From: Colius striatus
Lineage: Eukaryota > Chordata > Aves > Coliiformes > Coliidae
DNA: 64,000 nt
NCBI RefSeq assembly: GCF_028858725.1
Contig: NC_084776.1
Span: 3,286,001-3,350,000 of the forward strand
Reading direction: 5' to 3'
Part shown: in pieces, positions 1 to 14,236 of the stretch
Layout of the letters: every line of letters begins with the position of its first letter
Numbering within the stretch: position 1 is the stretch's first letter
Notes under the pieces: model-generated
Seen by the model: only the letters and a program-made list of their open reading frames with translations
Database searches by the model: none
Told to the model about the DNA's origin: nothing
Made by a program: the position numbers and the translations under genes

Positions 1-1210
1 ATTAATATTTGTTCAAAGTTCATTTATAGAGTACACAAACATTTTTATCACCTCTACTCAATACATCCAATATTAAAGTGAGTGCTCCATTGCACTGGAG
101 AGATAAGAAATAAAAAGTAAGATGGTAAACTGAGTCGTTTTTAGCCTTACAGGAAAATAATTGCTTTCAGGTGTAGACAATTTGAAACCAGTCTCATTTC
201 TTACATATCACATGCATTTAATATTTAAAGTGTAAATTATTGGGAGATGTACATTCATTATTAGCAAAATATTCAGCCAGCCAGAAGCCAAAATCCATTT
301 GCAGTGTCTCATTTTCCAGTGAAAGCTTCTATTTTATGTATTTGGAGATGTTGGAAGTTAACACACAGTGACAGATACTGATCTGAGAGAATCTCTCTGA
401 CGTAAGAAATAAACAGTGTATACATAATTTGTAACAATATTCTTTTCGCTAAGCAGTATATTTTAGGGATAAACTGCAGCCTTGGTTACCACTGGTGTTT
501 CAGAATGGGCTTTTTCTGAATTTAACAAAATAATGATCCTTTTACTCCTAGCCCATAAATTGCTTTAAGCACTCACCACTTTATTGGAAGTGTCGTATTA
601 AAATACCCCATCTTGCATTAATCCAACATATTAGAGGGCTGGCACAAACCTATTTTCCAGGTGACAGCAGGCCTATATTCTCTTGCAGCGGCCTGAAGTT
701 GTTCTAGTTTTCACATACATTAAACTCACAGTGTACAAAACCAGAGAGCATTTTAAAACTACTTCCTCCTCTCCGCCTTCTCATCTCCTGCACAGATAAT
801 CCAGAGAATCTCTTTCACAGTTCTGCTGTGACCCAAATATTGTGAAACAGTCTGTTCTTCTGATAAATTCATCAACATGCTGCCTAAAAAAATCCTGTGT
901 TAAATTTTTGTCATCAGGAATTACGAAGCCTTGGGGGCAAATTATTCTCTATGAGAGTTTGAATCTACAGTGATCTCCAAGGGACAACCTTTGAGAAGTC
1001 AACATAAAAGCACAGTATGGAGCCACAGCCTTTCTCACCCTTTTTTGCCTTGTCCCACTTTTTTCCCCTTTACTTTCAGTGCAGCCAAATTTTTTCTCTT
1101 CTCCCATAAAGCTTGAAACAAAGCTTTCAAGATTCTCTATATCATTATTCTCTGCTTTCAATTAAAGCAGCACAGATTTTGGTGACAGCAGCATCTGGCT
1201 GCTTCTTGAC

Positions 1211-1229
1211 TTATTTATTTATTTATTTA
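1211..1229. repeat. (TTTA)n microsatellite
   Basis: Four TTAT units followed by TTAA form a short tetranucleotide repeat. It is likely length-polymorphic and of no evident function. Confidence 0.85.
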
Positions 1230-4200
1230 ATGTATGTATACAAAGATGCATCACCTCAAGTTGCCATCTTGTTTACAAGCTGGGGAGAGTTCAGACCTGG
1301 TCAGGATCTGATGCAAGTTCTCCCAGGAAAGCACCCTGCTGCAAGAATGTGTTTTGCACTTTTAGTACATCAAAATTGCTGTTAGCATTTTACCACTTTC
1401 TGATCCAGCAGAGCAATCCTTTCCACCCTCGGATGGTTTCACTCCTCTCAATAAAGTATTTCTCTGGGTAAATGAGAATGATTTTAAAGTGCCTGTGCCT
1501 CTCTTGGTGCATTGCCATAATCCTATCAGAAAGCCCAGCTACCACCAGAGTTATTTACTGCCATTCTTCAGTTTGCCCAAGTGACAGATAAGAGGATCAA
1601 CAATCTAGAAGCTGTTTGGTATATTCATTCACATTAAAAACTCCATTGAAAAGTGCGTGTGTGTACCATCAGCCTAGAATCGATGCTCTCTGGCTGTGTT
1701 GGAAGTGTCCATGGGTATCACCTAATAAATCAACAGCTTCAGTCTAGATATATCCTATGATCTCTATTAACCCATGGATACTATCTATTAAATTCTTTCT
1801 GGGCATAAGTCCAGCGTGTTCCAGATGAATAAATTCACTGTCTTTGTGATTCAGTTCCTGTACAGTGTAATCAAAAAGTAGATACTGATCTCCCTTATGG
1901 TCTAAACCAAAACCTTCACAAGCCAGTCCAAGTCTTGTCGTTGGCTTCATTTGAGACTTTTTAAAGAGGATTTCATCACTGTTTTTAGATGTGATTTGAA
2001 TCAATTTACGTTCAATTAAGAAACTCACAAGATTAGGAAATTATTCCCAAGTCTTTCTTAATCAACACAAATAGCTGCCTATAATTTTTCCTCTTTTTTT
2101 CTTAATCTGGTACTAGCAAGTTTACTCCAAAAGGGAGAGTTCCTCACTTCACTGTTGACAAATCTGAAAAAGCTAAAAATGTAATATCAGCACTGAAAAT
2201 TTCATGAAAAGTTGGATCCAGATGGAAAGCCATTGGCTTTCACAAGCTGATTTTTAAGGGTGTTGTTGACTATTCAAGCAGAAGGGGATGCTTAAGGGCT
2301 AATGTCATAGGAAAGGTTAGTTTGTCTGCAGCTAGACATTTCTCTAGAAAAATCAAGCTGCTGTTGAAGCTTCCTCATACATCTCTGTCGAATGTGGCCT
2401 ATGTCTAATGCCCATGACATCACATTATTCTGCATCTGGATCCTGTTAACAAACTCATATTGTACCACAAAGTATGATACTTTTATAGTGTGGACCATTA
2501 GAGAGTAGGAAGATACCAATAAACTAATTTCACTTTCTGACAGCCTCTCATCTCCAGCAATAAATCCAGGGCGAAGCCTTTCAAAGAGGAAGCAGATTGG
2601 AAGGGGTCAGTATCAATAACTGGAATCAGATTTTCAGAAGGGCTCAAATTCTATTTAGACAACTAAATGAAGGCCATGCTTTTAGAAGTGCTCACTTTAT
2701 TAAAGTAAATTTTGGGTGTATTAGGTTCTTTGGAAAATAGAGCTATCTCTCTTGGTTTCCAGGAGGTCACTCAGCTGTTTTGATGATCTCCACATGTGTG
2801 CCTATCTCTGAAACCTTTTATTCTAGTGTTGTAATCTGCATCATTATCTAGCCAGGTTTATTTTGGGGTCTTGCATTTATTTTGTAATTTGATGTAAAAA
2901 AACTCAAAAATAAATATCAGAGGTCGGTTTTCCTTTATTCATTGCACACAGAGAATTTTCATTGCACAGAGAGACACAAAGATGCTGCCAGCAACAGACA
3001 GCAACAGCTTTGGCAACAGACTGAAAGAAAATTGCAGTCGTTCCAGCATTGCCAGAACTGATATCAGTGACATTCTCGTAAATTTCAGTTTTGAAAAGAG
3101 AAGATGTCCAGATGTTTTGGAAAGAACAGATCATGAATGTTCTACAAAGTGCAAAATATTTATGATACAAGTGGAAGATGTGCAGAAGGCAAATGTAATA
3201 TGCTCACTACACATTTTGTTTCTTTTTGTTTGCTTGTTTCTAGAAAAAAATAAAAACCCTAATTCTTCTCTCTCATGTCACCTAATCATATGGTCCTTAA
3301 TGGAGGGTCATTATTTTCCATGGACATTAGAGTATAGTCAAGTTAAATCATAGTTTGCTATACAATTTGGCTTAACCACTTTTCCAGATTTTTTAAAACC
3401 AGCTGCCTACCTTGTACCTCACAGAGGTGACATAAAACACCTGGAACAAAATCCACTGGCACTTGCCTATGGTATGTCCTGAGATTTTATTTATTAACAG
3501 CATTGTGGGTGAGGTGTCTGACTTTTAAAGTTCTATTTTCTGGAACAAAAGTACTTTATTTACATACAAATAACAACTTGGGGTTATTAAGGTCACCATA
3601 CCTTGTGAAAATGAATTGTAGCTTGAGACTTACGTAGCAGAACCTAAGGAGATATTCCCTTGTTCTGATATGTATTAGTCTGCTAATCTTTTCAGTCTTT
3701 AATCCACAATACTGGATTAAAATAACCAAAATAGTCTCTGTTGTTGTTAAAGGACATTTTCTGGGATTTTTTTTGAAAATGAAAGTTCCAGTGGGGAGTT
3801 GAATGAATGTTCTATGCCAGAATCCTTCCTTCTGTTACATCTCTGTGGCAGAGAGGATTTCCACACCTCATTTTTCAGTTAACTGTCACTTTGAGTCTTT
3901 GAAACGTTGTTTGGAAGTGAATGTCAGCTTGCTTTGTGCGTCAGTGTTTTCTCTTCTCAGTTCTTCTAAATTAAACAAATATTTTAAAGCTCTGTTTGTC
4001 CAGCCAAACTCTTGTCATTTCAATTATTAGTGTTTCCATAAGTGTAAACACTTTTGTAGAGCACAGACAGACACAGTGTAATTGGAAATCATGCCATTGA
4101 AAACAGCGTTCTGCTTTCTCTACATCGACACTTCCTAATATAATGATGGCACAGAAAATGAAGTCAATATCTTGTATATTCCAGCTTACAGGACTTTGTT

Positions 4201-4310
4201 GTCCTCTCACATTTATTCTCTAAAAGAAACCAAGTGCAACGTGAAAGTTGATAGTTTTTGTATATGTAAGAAATTATATTCATCCATCAAAACCAAAGGT
4301 TAGAAGTATG

Positions 4311-4324
4311 ATATATATATATAT
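4311..4324. repeat. (AT)7 microsatellite
   Basis: Seven uninterrupted AT dinucleotides lie in otherwise unremarkable AT-rich DNA. Confidence 0.9.
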
Positions 4325-6170
4325 AAAATAGCTATTTACACTTCATCTTCACATGGCAAAATTCTACTCAGCTTACTCTTGCAAAATTATCATCATTTTC
4401 AATAAAAGATTTGTGGGAATATGGTGAAGAAATTATACCACACCTTTCTGTTCACAGTGAAATGGGAAGAAATTTCACTTTGACTTCAATATCAGCAAGA
4501 TGACATCACATGACCAATAACTTGCATAAAGAAGCTGAAAGTATTGTCCTGCTCTCTTAGGAGCTGCCTGATGCTAGGCAGCCTGATATGCCAAAATGAA
4601 TGTTTTCCAGCAATCAAGCAGCATAAATTAATTTACCCTTTGTACCAGTTTAGGGTCATAAAAGCACACTGGAGATTCTGACAGACTATTAGAAAAAGGC
4701 TTTAGGAAAGTGCAGTGACTCTACTTTTCGAACCCATTTTTGATGGACACATTTTACTCTTCAAGGGATTGCATATAGACATACCTAGAGAGTTCCATTT
4801 ACCTGTAAACTTGAGCCCTACCTGCAGAGCTTATACTTTCAATGTCAAAAGGCTAGAAAAAAAGAAGTTTCTGGGGGGTAACATTATGTCAGCTGGCAAT
4901 GATAGATATGTTTTCTTCAATTAAAGCAAAAAACAAAGGCTATAGAAGTGGTGGTTCTGGCTGAGGCAGGGCCCATCTAACCCAGCTTCCTCCTAAGAGT
5001 CTCACTTTCTGAGCATTTTCCCTTCAGGGAATATTCTGAGTCAGTCTGAGTCTGTGTTCAGTAGCATCCAACGTTTGTCTCTCCCAGGCTTTCTCACTCC
5101 TCTGAGCATGCAACCTGCACCGGCACTGGCTCTTGTGTTTGGTTCTTCCAGGCAAGGAATTCCAGGGGTCAACTGTCCCTTGCAGAAACCACCTACTTTG
5201 TTTGTTACAAACTTGTGTGCCATGTTTCTGTAACTAAATAACGGCTTTCTTGTTTAGTTGGTACAAGAGGGGTTTGTTCTTTTTTCCACATGGTTTGAGT
5301 GCTTTGTTTGTGCTTCAAAGTCTGAGTCTTTCTGCATTTTTTGTGTGTTCAGTTGAAAACTGAAAATGTGCCTACACAAGAGAATTGTTCAGATTCAGTC
5401 AAAAGAATGTGAATTACTTTTTGGAAGAGATATTCAAAATTTCCCAGAGTGATTGCTGGTGGGAAGGACAAAATCTGCAAAACAACAATGATAACAAATA
5501 CCAGCTGAGGCAGACATTTGTATTTATACAATCTAGAAAGAGATAAAACCCATGAACCATCCCAAAGGACTCCCATCACATTGCAGTACATAACAGCATC
5601 AAGCTCTGATTCAGCTCTTTAACTGGGAGATATTTTATCATACCCCTAATATGCCTGGAAAGAGAAAGCAATCAGTTGTCACTCAGTATTCTGATGAGAA
5701 CACTGATATTAAAAGAAGCATTTTACACTCAGTGCTCTGTATATCATCAGCCATTTCTTTCCAGTTCTATGCAGAGCTGCTGTGAGGATAGACATGAGGA
5801 AGGGGTTTTGCACCACTTTTGAGGAATCACAAAATCACTTGAAATAATGGCATCGCTTACACATCACAAAGAGAAGCAGGAATTTGCTGATTAGGACATA
5901 TCATCCCTGGCAAATGATTAATTATTATGATATGTCTTTCCCAGAATTTTCACATTTCTTTCTTTGACACTTAATCTCTCATAGGATTTTTTTTCTGTAC
6001 TTAGTCCTCTTTTTGACTGTTGTAATATGTACATTCAAACTTCCACATTAGTAGCTGCATATGTAAATAAACTGTCACATGGAATAAATTAATAATAAAA
6101 TCTGATGATCCAATGTTCCCCAACCTGCAATCTGGGCAACTTTGAGGAGAAAAGTGCAGAGAAGAGAATT

Positions 6171-6276
6171 GATGCAAATGCAGAAAGACACAGGTAGAGT
6201 CGTGCAGAGTGCAAACACACAGATGCAGAAAGACATGGAGAGATGCAGAAACCAGTGTTGATGCAGAGAGATGCAA
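6171..6276. repeat. Degenerate GATGCAGAAAGACA-type tandem repeat
   Basis: About five imperfect copies of a 19-24 bp motif built on GATGCA(G/A)A follow each other. The two best copies are at 6221-6240 and 6241-6260, both opening with AGATGCAGAA. The minus strand is open in overlapping frames across the stretch because the motif lacks minus-strand stops, so those frames are repeat artefacts. The core resembles the start of the 46-bp minisatellite unit at 23.9 kb, but the match is short and may be chance. Confidence 0.6.
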
Positions 6277-7132
6277 AATATTTCTGCCTCCTTCTCACCA
6301 CTCCTGACAGACATACAAACACACAAATGTATTTGTTTACATTACCGTGCCCTAACTTCCTCTACTGTTTTGAAACTTTTAGGTTACATTGTTGCCAAAG
6401 TGTTTGGGTAAGAACAATAAACAATGTTGTTGATGAATGGGTGGTAGGATCTAGTAAAAAACATAGTAAAAAAACCCTATTAATAGCTACTGATCAAAAC
6501 ATGACAGACAAACTGATGAAAGGGAGCTTCAAAACTGAATTCTGGAGGTGATTTCAAACAAAGAGAGAAACAAATAATGTGTTGGATGGAAAAAGGAAAA
6601 CCTTGGTTCTGAAATGTGCCTCTGAAGTCCACGTGTTAGTGGAAAGTGATAACTGGTTTTGACTTAATCATGGCAAGTCATTATTCTACAATAGATGCTG
6701 GTAGAAATGTCTTATAAGCTGCTTAAGCTGATTGTGTGGAAGATCCTTTGGAAAATGAGAGTGGTGATTTATTTTTTTAGACACCAGATTTGCAATGATC
6801 AAGTCATCCTTCCTAAAAAGGATTTGGAAGACAGCTACTTGTTCTCATAACTCTCTAGAAAAGGAAGTGGCTGTAATTTGCTTTGAAATGTGAAGAGAAA
6901 TTAGGCTGTGAACTTCCTCACATGCCTGAAGCAGGAAGTGATTCCTCTTTGTTGAATATTTCCTACAGGCAGGAAATAATAAAACAGGGAGCCACACTTG
7001 CCAAAGACTCTGATGAAGGTGTTCTCCCTGGCATTGCCTTTGAGTTGATCTGATGCAATGCAGCACATGTAAATAAAGACAAAATAATCCAGGCCCTTTT
7101 CCTTTAGGAAGGTGCCACTTTTTTAATTGGTT
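6277..7132. other. Intergenic DNA, nothing recognised
   Basis: No conserved protein pattern, RNA gene or transposon end could be recognised. The short open frames here overlap on both strands. Confidence 0.7.
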
Positions 7133-7204
7133 TTTGATCAAAAAATGATGCAGGCAGTTGCATACTGGTTTGATCCAAAAATGATGCAGGCAGTTGTGTG
7201 CTGA
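7133..7204. repeat. 36-bp tandem duplication, two copies
   Basis: The units 7133-7168 and 7169-7204 both begin TTTGATC and share the core AAAATGATGCAGGCAGTTG. They differ at a few positions near their 3' ends. This is a simple direct duplication, probably from replication slippage. Confidence 0.85.
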
Positions 7205-9869
7205 TCCAGCAGATGAGTAAAAAGAGAAGGCATTTCACAAGCAGCAGAATGACTCTAAGAAATCTCTCAGAATGAACACAAATATAGAAAGGACTTGAGA
7301 AGTGTGCTTATTACAGCAATAATCAAGTTATTCAAAGAAAAACTCACAAGTCATCCAATGTGAATTTCTATCATGGTCAAATTCTCTAGAATATTATCCA
7401 GATGTTCCTTCTGGAGGAAATTTGTTATCAGAACATCCTGTAAATGGCACTTTGGAGTCAGGAATTCTGGAGCTGCTTGCCAGGAGATTGGAAAAGCTGG
7501 TACTCTGATTCAATACCCATGTATATTTCCTGAACACAACTGATAATGCTGACTCCTTGTCCAGATGGCCTGAATCAGAAACAAACTGCAGACCTTACCC
7601 TGAGCAGAAAAGCAAGTCATAGGCTGCAGGTGGGAATGTGTGCACTCAGGAAAAGGTGGCAGATATCTTTCCTCCAGCAATTCACAAAGGAAGGAGGAGT
7701 TTCTGTATCATCCACAGGGCCTGAGTGCAGAGTAGGAAAAACAGGTGTCCAAGCAGCTAAAAGCCTCCCAGCAAGAGGATGCTTATATTACAATAGCATC
7801 TACCTAAAGTGTCTGGTGAATGGAAAGTAGTATCACCTCACAGCATCACTGTGAGAGTATCCCAGACATGGTGACAAATCCTGACATTTGAAGGTGAATA
7901 TATACACCTACACAAAAAAAACCCATTGTGGAAGTGATACGTATCCAAAATACAATGGTAAGAGGAGTTATATGTTACGTGCAACATATGACAGTTGTGT
8001 TAAAATGGTTTTAGTTGTCTGAGGATTGCTATGCACACACAATAGATTTTTTCCTGTTGCCTGATGTACATAATCACAATGTACAAATAATTGTTTAGGT
8101 TTGAGATAAAATGGTTGCTTTACAGACACAAAGTAAAGCAATCCTGACATGGGCATGTAGTGTCACAACTGGTATCATTTGGGTCTTCCCTGGGGCCTAA
8201 CAAGGAACTTGGCAGATGCTGCAACTAAAAGCCTGGGGCTAGTATTTCCGTGAATGAATTCTGACCAGAGTCACTCTCAGGGAAGAAACTGGAACCCAAA
8301 ATGATTCAGCAGCTTTGTGAGGTTTTAAGGAACAGCCAACCATACAGATTGCCCCAAATCTAACATAATGTGAGTTGCATTAGCTTCAGAATCTCCCATT
8401 TTGGTAGCTTTGTTTGTAATAGAGCACTAAAGGAATAGAAATAAATACGTTCCATATTTCTTGATAGAACACTTAATGAGAGTACAGAATGTTTCTCAGT
8501 GCTCCCCATGCTTTGGCATAAGTTAATTAAGGCAAGAAAAATCTATTTCCTCAGAAGAGGAATAAGGGCTTTGCAACATGTGTAGAATAGGTAGAAAGCA
8601 AATTAAAAATCTTTATATTTTGTCGAATTTCAGATCAAATTTGAAAGTAATTGCTTGCAAAATGAAAGTCCATGAAGCGAGGCCATATGGAAACAGTTTC
8701 TAGGGCATCTGGCTTGATTCTTGAAGTTTAGAAAACCAACAGGGCTATCTTTGTCATCAGTTGTTTGATGAAACAAATGGACACACTATTTCAGACAGGC
8801 TGCACCCACAAACCTAGGTTTTAAACTTATGAATAAGACATAGTGTGTCACAAGGTATTTCTGTTCTATGGTAAATGGCTGTATGCCTTTTCCCCACCAG
8901 CAGCTAAGACTTCTTTTGAGTTAATTTCACTTGCTTTCAGTCTTGTGAAATACAACATATTATTCACGTTTACACAGACTTATGAGTACGTAGATATATT
9001 AGAGGAACTTTTGATAAGCATCCATCCAAGTGAAAATTCATAGACATCACCTTTATTTTTTAGAGTATTATTAGAACTTGGGGCTTTTTGTTTAGTACAT
9101 ATATTGTGTTTTTACACACATGCAGTCATGCTTTATGTGGTGTTTTTCTGAATGTAAAAATTGCAATATGAGAGTATGTTTGTATGCCATAGGCAGATGA
9201 TGTTTCTATGGCCAGGGACTTGTGAACACTTTGTGTGCAATGTGAACAAATGAAGATAAGCAGTTCCATCATTTTACAGGATGCTTTATTACACAGTCAG
9301 TGTGCTGCAGTAGAAGTCTTTTGTGTATGTCTTGGATGCATTAATTAGTGAAAAAGACCTGTTGTGTGTTTCCTACACTTTTTGTTGAGGATATTTGTCA
9401 TGTATGGTAAATTCAAGACACACTGCAGTGAGGTAAGGCAGTGACACCACTCTTTTATGTGCAGTGGGTGTTGTATGTTGCACAGTTGTTCAGTATGGCT
9501 TCAGACAGCATCTGCATTGTGCTCTTGGGTTTCTGGGTTGCAGGAAGGGGAAAGATTTGTGAAGGAAAGCATCTGAGCTACACCTTTTTTTGTTGTGGTG
9601 GTGGAAGAAGGTGTCTCGCAGAAGGCACAGGAAGCACGTGCTGCAAAGGTGGCAAAGAGCTGCTGGGTACGGGTTAGCTGTGCTCTGTGCCATGGTTGTG
9701 CTGTGTGGCGTAGTGTAGTGAGTGATGGTAAAAAGGAGGCAGTGCTGAGGGTGACCCAGACTTGCTGCTGCCAGGTCCCTGCCCTGGTAGGACAGAAACA
9801 CTGCTTGGTGCCAGGGCCCGATTTAGAGGGAATGTGTCAGCTGCCACGGCCGACACTGAGGAAACTCTT
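7205..9869. other. PRKCA-proximal intergenic DNA
   Basis: AT-rich sequence gives way to increasingly GC- and GT-rich sequence from about 9.4 kb. The open frames on both strands between 9.4 and 10.3 kb reflect the fall in stop codons as GC rises and show no domain. No transcription unit is recognised. Confidence 0.65.
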
Positions 9870-10200
9870 GTCTGTGGGTGAGCTGCCCTCTGTGTGTGCG
9901 GGATGGGGGGCAGCTGCCGCGTGTGAGGGACAGCCAGAAGGGAGCCGGCTGCCCTCTGCGTGCGTACGAAGGGAGCCGAGGGGGATGCGTGTGTGTGAGG
10001 AAACGTTCTGCGTGAGAGGAGCCGGGGAATGAGGGTGTATGTTAGGGAAGCCTGTGTGGGTAGAGATGTGTGAGAGAGAAACCAGCGCATGTGGGGAGAG
10101 CCGAGGGGCGAGATGTGTGTGTGCGGGAAGCCGACGCGTGTGCGAGCAGCCGGTGTGCGCTGCGTGTGTGCGAGAAGAGCCGTGTGTGCGGGGCGGGGGC
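9870..10200. repeat. Degenerate GTGTG / GAGCCG minisatellite at the promoter edge
   Basis: Roughly ten irregular units of about 20-40 bp alternate a CTGCGTGTGTG-like block with a GGGAGCCG or GAAGAGCCG-like block. Clear examples lie at 9960-9984, 10113-10136 and 10156-10183. The unit length drifts, so this is an old, eroded array rather than a fresh expansion. It abuts the PRKCA CpG island. GT-rich purine-pyrimidine alternation of this kind can adopt Z-DNA, so an influence on the promoter is possible but is inference. Confidence 0.6.
10190..10199 (+). promoter_or_regulatory. GC box (Sp1/KLF-type)
   Basis: GGGGCGGGGG is a full GC-box match about 340 bases upstream of the start codon. Confidence 0.55.
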
Positions 10201-10296
10201 CGCTGACGAGAGGCGGCAGGTGCTGACGCCCTCCGAGCCCCGCAGCCCGAGCCCTCCCCGCGGGGGGCGGCCCCGCGCCGGGCCTTCCCCGCCTGG

Positions 10297-10309
10297 CCCC
10301 GCCCGCGGC
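10297..10309. promoter_or_regulatory. Overlapping reverse GC box and AP-2-like site
   Basis: CCCCGCCC at 10297-10304 is a GC box on the minus strand. It overlaps GCCCGCGGC at 10301-10309, which fits the AP-2 consensus GCC-N3-GGC. In a sequence this GC-rich such matches arise easily by chance. Confidence 0.45.
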
Positions 10310-10391
10310 CGGGGGCTCGCTCACCCCGCGGGCGGAGCAGCCGGCGCGGGCCCGGACCGGGGATCCTCCTCCCGCTCCCTACGCGCCGCTC

Positions 10392-10399
10392 CGACGTCA
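10392..10399. promoter_or_regulatory. CRE-like site (CREB/ATF)
   Basis: CGACGTCA matches the cAMP-response element TGACGTCA at seven of eight bases and keeps the GACGTCA core. It sits about 140 bases before the start codon, a usual distance for a functional CRE in a CpG-island promoter. Confidence 0.5.
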
Positions 10400-10461
10400 G
10401 GCTCGGGAGCGGGAGGCAGCGCCCAGCGCTGCCGTTGTCACAGACTCGGCGGCTGCCGGAC

Positions 10462-10480
10462 GGGGCGGACGTCGGGGCGG
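10462..10480 (+). promoter_or_regulatory. Paired GC boxes close to the start codon
   Basis: GGGGCGG occurs at 10462-10468 and again at 10474-10480. They lie 58-76 bases before the ATG, so they could be in the core promoter or the 5' UTR, depending on the true start of transcription. Confidence 0.45.
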
Positions 10481-10483
10481 TGA

Positions 10484-14204
<3,721 letters not shown>

Positions 14205-14236
14205 GGGATTTGGGAAACAAGGATTTCAGTGCCAAG
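14205..14236 (+). CDS. PRKCA: Protein kinase C alpha, coding exon 2 (rest of Trp58 to Gln68, and first base of codon 69)
   Basis: This 32-nt exon encodes GFGKQGFQCQ after completing Trp58, matching conventional PKC C1A domains exactly. It is flanked by a T-rich acceptor (TTTTTTTTATGCAG) and the donor AAG/GTAAGCC. It supplies Cys67, the fourth zinc ligand after His37, Cys50 and Cys53, with the expected 13-residue gap after Cys53. The exon leaves the reading frame in phase 1, so exon 3 should start by finishing Val69. Exon 2 of human PRKCA is also 32 nt, as I recall it. The length is not a multiple of three, so skipping it would shift the frame. PKC beta shares this peptide, so the alpha assignment rests on exon 1. 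Confidence 0.96.

Larger units (their letters stand above)
1..6170. other. Upstream intergenic DNA, no gene recognised
   Basis: This AT-rich stretch lies 5' of PRKCA. Open frames on both strands are under 125 codons, overlap each other, and show no recognisable domain. In mammals the neighbour on this side of PRKCA is APOH, in the divergent orientation. I looked for cysteine-patterned sushi-domain exons on the minus strand and saw none. Only simple repeats at 1.2 and 4.3 kb stand out. Distal enhancers could lie here but cannot be named from sequence alone. Confidence 0.75.

Noticed and set aside
4955..5020. Possible CR1 or other LINE piece, GGGCCCATCTAACCCAGCTTCCTCC
   Set aside because: Only about 25-30 bases resemble the remembered CCATCTAGCCCAGTATCCTG motif and nothing extends the match, so it is too weak to call.
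1..9800. Search for APOH exons on the minus strand
   Set aside because: No cysteine-patterned sushi-domain exons could be seen, so the neighbour must lie farther upstream if synteny holds.
9674..10324. 216-codon open frame on the minus strand over the promoter repeat
   Set aside because: It is rich in His-Thr, Pro and Arg because the GTGTG/GAGCCG repeat and CpG island lack minus-strand stops. It has no domain, and composition explains its length.
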